DNA of 64,000 nt from Planctomycetota bacterium. GTDB taxonomy: Bacteria > Planctomycetota > Phycisphaerae > Phycisphaerales > Phycisphaeraceae. The stretch is taken from NCBI GenBank assembly GCA_024279865.1, contig JAJRRC010000052.1, positions 1-64,000 of the forward strand. The letters are read 5' to 3'. Below, in pieces: positions 60,401 through 64,000 of the stretch. Within the stretch, counting starts at the first letter, position 1. Each line of letters opens with the position of its first letter. Made by a program: the position numbers and the translations under genes. A model generated the notes under the pieces. That model saw nothing but the letters and a program-made list of their open reading frames with translations, made no database searches and had not been told where the DNA came from.

Positions 60401-61906
60401 TTAACAAAGTTGATATTCAGGCATCACAGTGATCAACAGCAACAACGCAATCACCACCACAGGATCGTCCACCGTTGAATCAACATGCTCTTGCATTGCT
60501 GCGATCAATGATTCACGCCGTTGGGGATGCACGTCACTGGCCAAAAGAAGGTCTAGCAGATGATCGACCACCGCTTGGATGGTTCGTGAGCCTTCAAGGT
60601 CATCAAGCAAAAACATGGGATCGTAGTTTACGTCATCGCTGGTCCAGTCATCCTCAAAAGGCAGCTTACCGGTGATGAAATAGGTTGCCACATTCTGGCG
60701 TACGTAGAGGGTCGAGGTATTGATCCAAGCTTGCCCGCCGTCCCAGCCTGCGACCGAAGGGGGGTTGAATAATGTTTGTCCCATCATGGTATTGGCACCG
60801 GTGATAATAGAGATATCACGGGTGGGCGTGTTGAGCATGCGCACGGTGCCGACCATGAGCTGGGTGGGGCTTTTAATTTTATTGCCGATGATGGTGGTGT
60901 CGTAAAAATGCTGGCTCTGAAACAATGTCATCAGTACAGGCTTGAGTTGATAGTCGTGCTGACGAATCAATTGAGCCAGTGCATTGATGACGGTCATGGC
61001 CTGAGTCTGCTCGCCATTGGTTTGATCGTCCACGTCGGCGACAAAGTGTTTGTAGATTTTGTATGCCACGAATCTGGGACAGTCATCACGTTGAAGCAGA
61101 ATGTCGACAAAATCATCACCATCGAATTGACCTGTTTGGCCAAGGATGGTTTTTTTGCCTTGGTCGTGTTGTTTTTTATTAAACTTAAAATCGTTGTCTT
61201 TGAGGGTATAGCCGGTGAGTGCTTTGGCGCCTTGTTTAATATCTTGTTCGGTGTAGTGTCCTTCGCCGAGGGTGAATAGTTCCATGAGTTCACGGGCGAG
61301 GTTTTCGTTGGGCTTTTGTTTTTTGTTGGTGTTGTTGTTGAGAAATTTGATCATGGCCGGGTTACGTATGATGCCATGCGCCAAATCGGCGAAGCTGCCG
61401 TTGGCGTGTTTTCGCAGGAAATGGTTTTGCTGTTGCATCAGGTAGGCATCACGGACATTGCGGTATCTCGATGCAAAGTGGCCATGCCACAGCAGCGTTA
61501 GTTTTTCTTCCAAAGGCCGAGGCGTGATGAGCATTTGTCCCAGCCACCACTGAATAAGATATTGAACATCTTGACGGTCCTGCACTTGTCGTTTTCGGAT
61601 TTCCGCTTGGAATTTTTTGACGGTTTCGTTATCGCCACTGCGTCGCGCTTTGCGAAAATCTCGACGTTCTTTGGGCTTAAACTCACGTATATTGTCTGGA
61701 TCAATCTCCAGCTTCGTAAGTTTACTGGCATGGATCGATTCATAATCAACGAGATATTTCACTGCCCCATGCAGTCCCATCTCCGCCAGTGCGCGGGTCT
61801 GATGTCGTGTTCCACCAAACCCTGCCCGGTTAAGCAGGTGTTTGGCTTTGGTCTGATCAAAGTCAGCCTCGGGGAGAGGCGACAGGCGGGAATTGATAGC
61901 CATCAA
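60401..61906 (-). CDS. DUF1800 family protein
   Basis: 501 aa. Family opening AKHLLNRAGFGGTRHQTRAL, LIQWWLGQMLITPRPLEEKL, LLWHGHFASRY, HFLRKHANGSFADL, NENLARELMELFTLGEGHYTE (broken), and the PPSVAGWDGGQAWINTSTL end. First gene of the DUF1800-DUF1501 pair; no signal peptide evident, unlike its partner. Function unknown. Confidence 0.95.
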   Translation of the reverse strand: MMAINSRLSPLPEADFDQTKAKHLLNRAGFGGTRHQTRALAEMGLHGAVKYLVDYESIHASKLTKLEIDPDNIREFKPKERRDFRKARRSGDNETVKKFQAEIRKRQVQDRQDVQYLIQWWLGQMLITPRPLEEKLTLLWHGHFASRYRNVRDAYLMQQQNHFLRKHANGSFADLAHGIIRNPAMIKFLNNNTNKKQKPNENLARELMELFTLGEGHYTEQDIKQGAKALTGYTLKDNDFKFNKKQHDQGKKTILGQTGQFDGDDFVDILLQRDDCPRFVAYKIYKHFVADVDDQTNGEQTQAMTVINALAQLIRQHDYQLKPVLMTLFQSQHFYDTTIIGNKIKSPTQLMVGTVRMLNTPTRDISIITGANTMMGQTLFNPPSVAGWDGGQAWINTSTLYVRQNVATYFITGKLPFEDDWTSDDVNYDPMFLLDDLEGSRTIQAVVDHLLDLLLASDVHPQRRESLIAAMQEHVDSTVDDPVVVIALLLLITVMPEYQLC

Positions 61907-62084
61907 TGGTTCTCCATGCAGAATGTTCGTTCCACAGAAGATTCAACGTGTAAAAGCTTTGTTTATTGCATCATTTTTTTTCAAAATTTGATGCTGCGCT
62001 CAACGCTGGCCTTGAGCGCGGCATCAAGCAGCCACGTCTGCGTCAATGGCAAACGTGTTGATCCTCTAAAAATCATGACCCAAA

Positions 62085-62459
62085 TTAGCTGAGGGGCGAT
62101 GCGGGCTGGGCGGGGCCGGGTCCGGGGGCGGCTTGTTGGCCAATGGCGCCATCTACTTCACGCATGAGGTCTAGGTAATCCATCTGGGCCACTTGGAACT
62201 GCTGGAGGATCAAGTTATGAACCACTGCTTGTTGAAGAGCTTGAAGCTTTTGTTTGTCAGCGACTTCGATGGGCTGGCCTTGGGCTTCTTTTTCGCCGAT
62301 GGTTTGAAGATACCGCTGATAGTCGGTCATCACGCGCTGGGCATCAATATCATTTTGCAATTGACTAATTGCGTCTTCGAGCTTGGCACCCACGGGATTT
62401 TTAGCGATCAGTTCGCCTAGGGCCTTGGCGGCATCGAGAATTTCGGTTTTGGTGGCCAT
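62085..62459 (-). CDS. YlbF/YmcA-family protein
   Basis: About 124 aa, helical. IDAQRVMTDYQRYLQTIGEK with a preceding YlbF-type AAKALGELIAKNP helix identifies the family. In Firmicutes these proteins form the Y-complex with RNase Y; whether that holds here is unknown, but rnr is the next gene, divergent. GGAG lies 6 nt before the ATG at 62459. The C-terminal AAPGPGPAQPASP is tract-derived. Confidence 0.85.
   Translation of the reverse strand: MATKTEILDAAKALGELIAKNPVGAKLEDAISQLQNDIDAQRVMTDYQRYLQTIGEKEAQGQPIEVADKQKLQALQQAVVHNLILQQFQVAQMDYLDLMREVDGAIGQQAAPGPGPAQPASPLS
62103..62132. repeat. Short GC tract at the ylbF-like 3' end
   Basis: GGGCGGGGCCGGGTCCGGGGGCGG split as GGGCGGGGCCGG and GTCCGGGGGCGG; lacks the AACTT part. 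Confidence 0.5.
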
Positions 62460-62514
62460 CACAGGCTCCTTTTAAGCATGGCTATTGTTCGCCTAAGGAT
62501 AGCGACCCTTGGGC

Positions 62515-62550
62515 ATTTGAAAAGCAGACGCACGCAACAAAGCTCGATTC
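62515..62550 (+). repeat. REP remnant
   Basis: CATTTGAAAAGCAGACGCAC GCAAC; only the left half of the palindrome remains. Confidence 0.5.
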
Positions 62551-62683
62551 CTGTTACATTTCACATCTGTAGACGGCTTTTTTATTCAACAAGTCGATGA
62601 TTCGCGATTAAAATAAGCGAGGCCACTTGTCGATGTGACTGCTTGTTTGACGCATCCCAGCCGCGATCATGACCCAACCTCTC

Positions 62684-62698
62684 ATACCCAAAGGGTAT
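62684..62698. promoter_or_regulatory. Palindrome ATACCC-AAA-GGGTAT before rnr
   Basis: Perfect 15-nt palindrome ending 6 nt before the rnr ATG; placed to block transcription start or initiation. Same form as 38370-38384. Confidence 0.5.
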
Positions 62699-62704
62699 CA
62701 AACC

Positions 62705-64000
62705 ATGCCTGACCAATTTGAAAAACAAATTTTAGCCCATGTGGGTGATAAACGTTACGAACCTAAAAAACTCCACCAACTTGCCCGTGATCTGGACATT
62801 GAAACCCAAGACCTCGATACCTTTCGCCAAGCAGTGGGCAATCTGGTCGAAGCGGGTCACGTGGTTCATGAAGATGCCATTGCGCTCCCTCCCATGGGCA
62901 GCGAAGTGGTGGGTAAATTTCAACGCAATGAAAAAGGGTTTGGCTTTATTATCCCAGACCCCGACAAACGTACCGCCCATGGGGACTTGTTCGTCCCGGC
63001 CCCCAATACCATGGATGCCATGACCGGCGACCGGGTTTGTGCCAAAGTTCTCCCCCGACGTGGTGGTGGACGGTCCGGGGGGCGGTCCGGAGGGCAATCC
63101 GGGGGGCGGTCGCCGTACATCGGACGCATTGTCAATATTATCCAACGCGCAGACCGCCAATATGTCGGACGACTGGGCCAACGGGGCAGTCAATGGTTCG
63201 TCCAGGTCGACGGCAAACTCTTGCGTGAACCGGTCATCATTGGCGACCCACAGGCTCACAATGCCAAGCTCGACGACAAGGTCGTTATCGAACTGCTTTC
63301 TTATCCATCTGAACGCAGCATGGCCCAAGGCGTGATTACCGAAGTCCTCGGCGAACAGGGTGAACCCAACGTCGAAACCCTCGCGGTCATGCGATCCTTC
63401 AATCTGAAGGAACACTTTGATAAAGCCATCATGTCTGCCGCCCGCGAAGCTGCAGCCACGTTTGATCCCCAGGCGGTGGCTTCTGATCGTGAAAATTTAA
63501 CAAACCTGTTCACCCTCACCATTGATCCGCCAGACGCGAAAGACTTTGATGACGCGATTAGCCTCACACAATGGGACAAGCCTCAACCTGATGGCGCGGT
63601 CTGTGAGCTGGGCATCCACATTGCCGACGTCTCCTTTTTCGTCACGCCAGGCAGTGCGTTGGACACCGAAGCCCTCGCCCGAGGCAACAGCACCTATCTC
63701 CCTCGCCGTGTGATTCCGATGTTGCCTGAACTGTTGTCCAACGGCGTCTGTTCTTTGCAAGAAGATCAACCGCGTTTTACCAAGACTGCTTTTATCCGTT
63801 ATGACTGTGATGGGAATCGGGTGGGCTCTCGCTTTTGCAACGGCTTGATTCGTTCGGACAAACGCCTCACGTATCTCGAAGCCCAAGCGTTGATTGATGG
63901 CGATCTCAAAGAAGCCCGCAGTCAGGGTGCTACCGACAGCCCTTATCCTCCTCAGACCGAAGATACTTTGATTGCGTTGAACGCACTAGCGAAACAGATT
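62705..64000 (+). CDS. rnr: Ribonuclease R, 5' part (cut by window end)
   Basis: RNB-family 3'-5' exoribonuclease; 432 codons are present and the frame is open at the window edge. N-terminal helical/winged region, OB cold-shock part (VGKFQRNEKGFGFIIPDP, LFVPAPNTMDAMTGDRVCAK), then the catalytic domain start with TIDPPDAKDFDDAIS, GIHIADVSFFV and STYLPRRVIPMLPELLSNGV (broken). Residues about 119-135 (GGGRSGGRSGGQSGGRS) are a tract-encoded linker between strands of the OB part and the next domain. The start codon follows an operator-like palindrome by 6 nt. Confidence 0.95.
   Translation, partial: MPDQFEKQILAHVGDKRYEPKKLHQLARDLDIETQDLDTFRQAVGNLVEAGHVVHEDAIALPPMGSEVVGKFQRNEKGFGFIIPDPDKRTAHGDLFVPAPNTMDAMTGDRVCAKVLPRRGGGRSGGRSGGQSGGRSPYIGRIVNIIQRADRQYVGRLGQRGSQWFVQVDGKLLREPVIIGDPQAHNAKLDDKVVIELLSYPSERSMAQGVITEVLGEQGEPNVETLAVMRSFNLKEHFDKAIMSAAREAAATFDPQAVASDRENLTNLFTLTIDPPDAKDFDDAISLTQWDKPQPDGAVCELGIHIADVSFFVTPGSALDTEALARGNSTYLPRRVIPMLPELLSNGVCSLQEDQPRFTKTAFIRYDCDGNRVGSRFCNGLIRSDKRLTYLEAQALIDGDLKEARSQGATDSPYPPQTEDTLIALNALAKQI
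63062..63111. repeat. GC tract inside rnr
   Basis: G-arm-like units CGGTCCGGGGGG, CGGTCCGGAGGG, CAATCCGGGGGG: exact 12-nt periodicity, in frame. Confidence 0.9.

Overview
The window looks like ordinary chromosome of a Planctomycetota bacterium, most likely of the Phycisphaerae type (inference). The evidence is an LpxC-FabZ fusion inside a bamA-ompH-lpxD operon, an adjacent DUF1501/DUF1800 pair, a membrane/coiled-coil plus prenyltransferase-repeat operon, a SCO1-DUF420 cytochrome-oxidase accessory operon and several secreted or membrane families that I know only from planctomycetes. Base composition is moderate and there is no insertion sequence with a transposase, no prophage and no CRISPR array.

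Layout. 0.1-7.6 kb (minus strand): outer-membrane biogenesis (bamA, ompH/skp, lpxD, lpxC-fabZ), then a methylated-DNA methyltransferase domain and a kinase-fold protein. 7.9-12 kb (plus): ABC-2 permease, SCO1, DUF420 and two membrane/helical-repeat proteins. 12-16 kb: cation antiporter, rpoN and a double-domain 6-carboxytetrahydropterin synthase. 16-21.5 kb (minus): hrpA split by one in-frame stop, and an M20 peptidase. 21.6-22.0 kb: a plus-strand promoter-to-terminator unit with no good ORF, a candidate structured RNA. 22-28.7 kb (minus): a four-gene envelope operon. Then tRNA-Gln, cysK, DUF423, an exported protein, a three-gene signalling cluster (HTH-receiver, HDOD-histidine kinase, receiver-GAF; 31.8-36 kb), lpxB, an SDR, ubiX and a UbiA-type prenyltransferase, surface-sugar genes, lepA, an isolated nuoH, an acidic protein pair, trpD, neuB, a GGDEF-EAL protein, TerB-like and FHA proteins, a DRE-TIM aldolase, DUF1501/DUF1800, a YlbF-like protein and the 5' part of rnr, cut by the window end.

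The striking signal is not one gene but a network of small dispersed repeats. The main family consists of tracts built on CCCCCGGAAGTT and its complement AACTTCCGGGGG. I count roughly 25 clusters. They lie between genes and, in frame, inside or at the ends of at least 17 genes, where they encode Pro-Gly-Ser or Gly-Gly-Ser linkers in proteins as conserved as SCO1, HrpA, QueD, LpxB, UbiX and RNase R. Where both arms occur, the C-rich arm precedes the G-rich arm, so they form inverted repeats; the G strand has spaced G5 runs suited to quadruplex folding. Around them are REP-like palindromes, a conserved hairpin of about 50 nt, heptanucleotide tandem repeats, and a repeat of about 70-95 nt with three clear copies.

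Several genes have a -10 hexamer only 6-11 nt before the start codon, suggesting leaderless transcription alongside Shine-Dalgarno-led genes. All functional calls rest on reading motifs by eye; no database search was possible.
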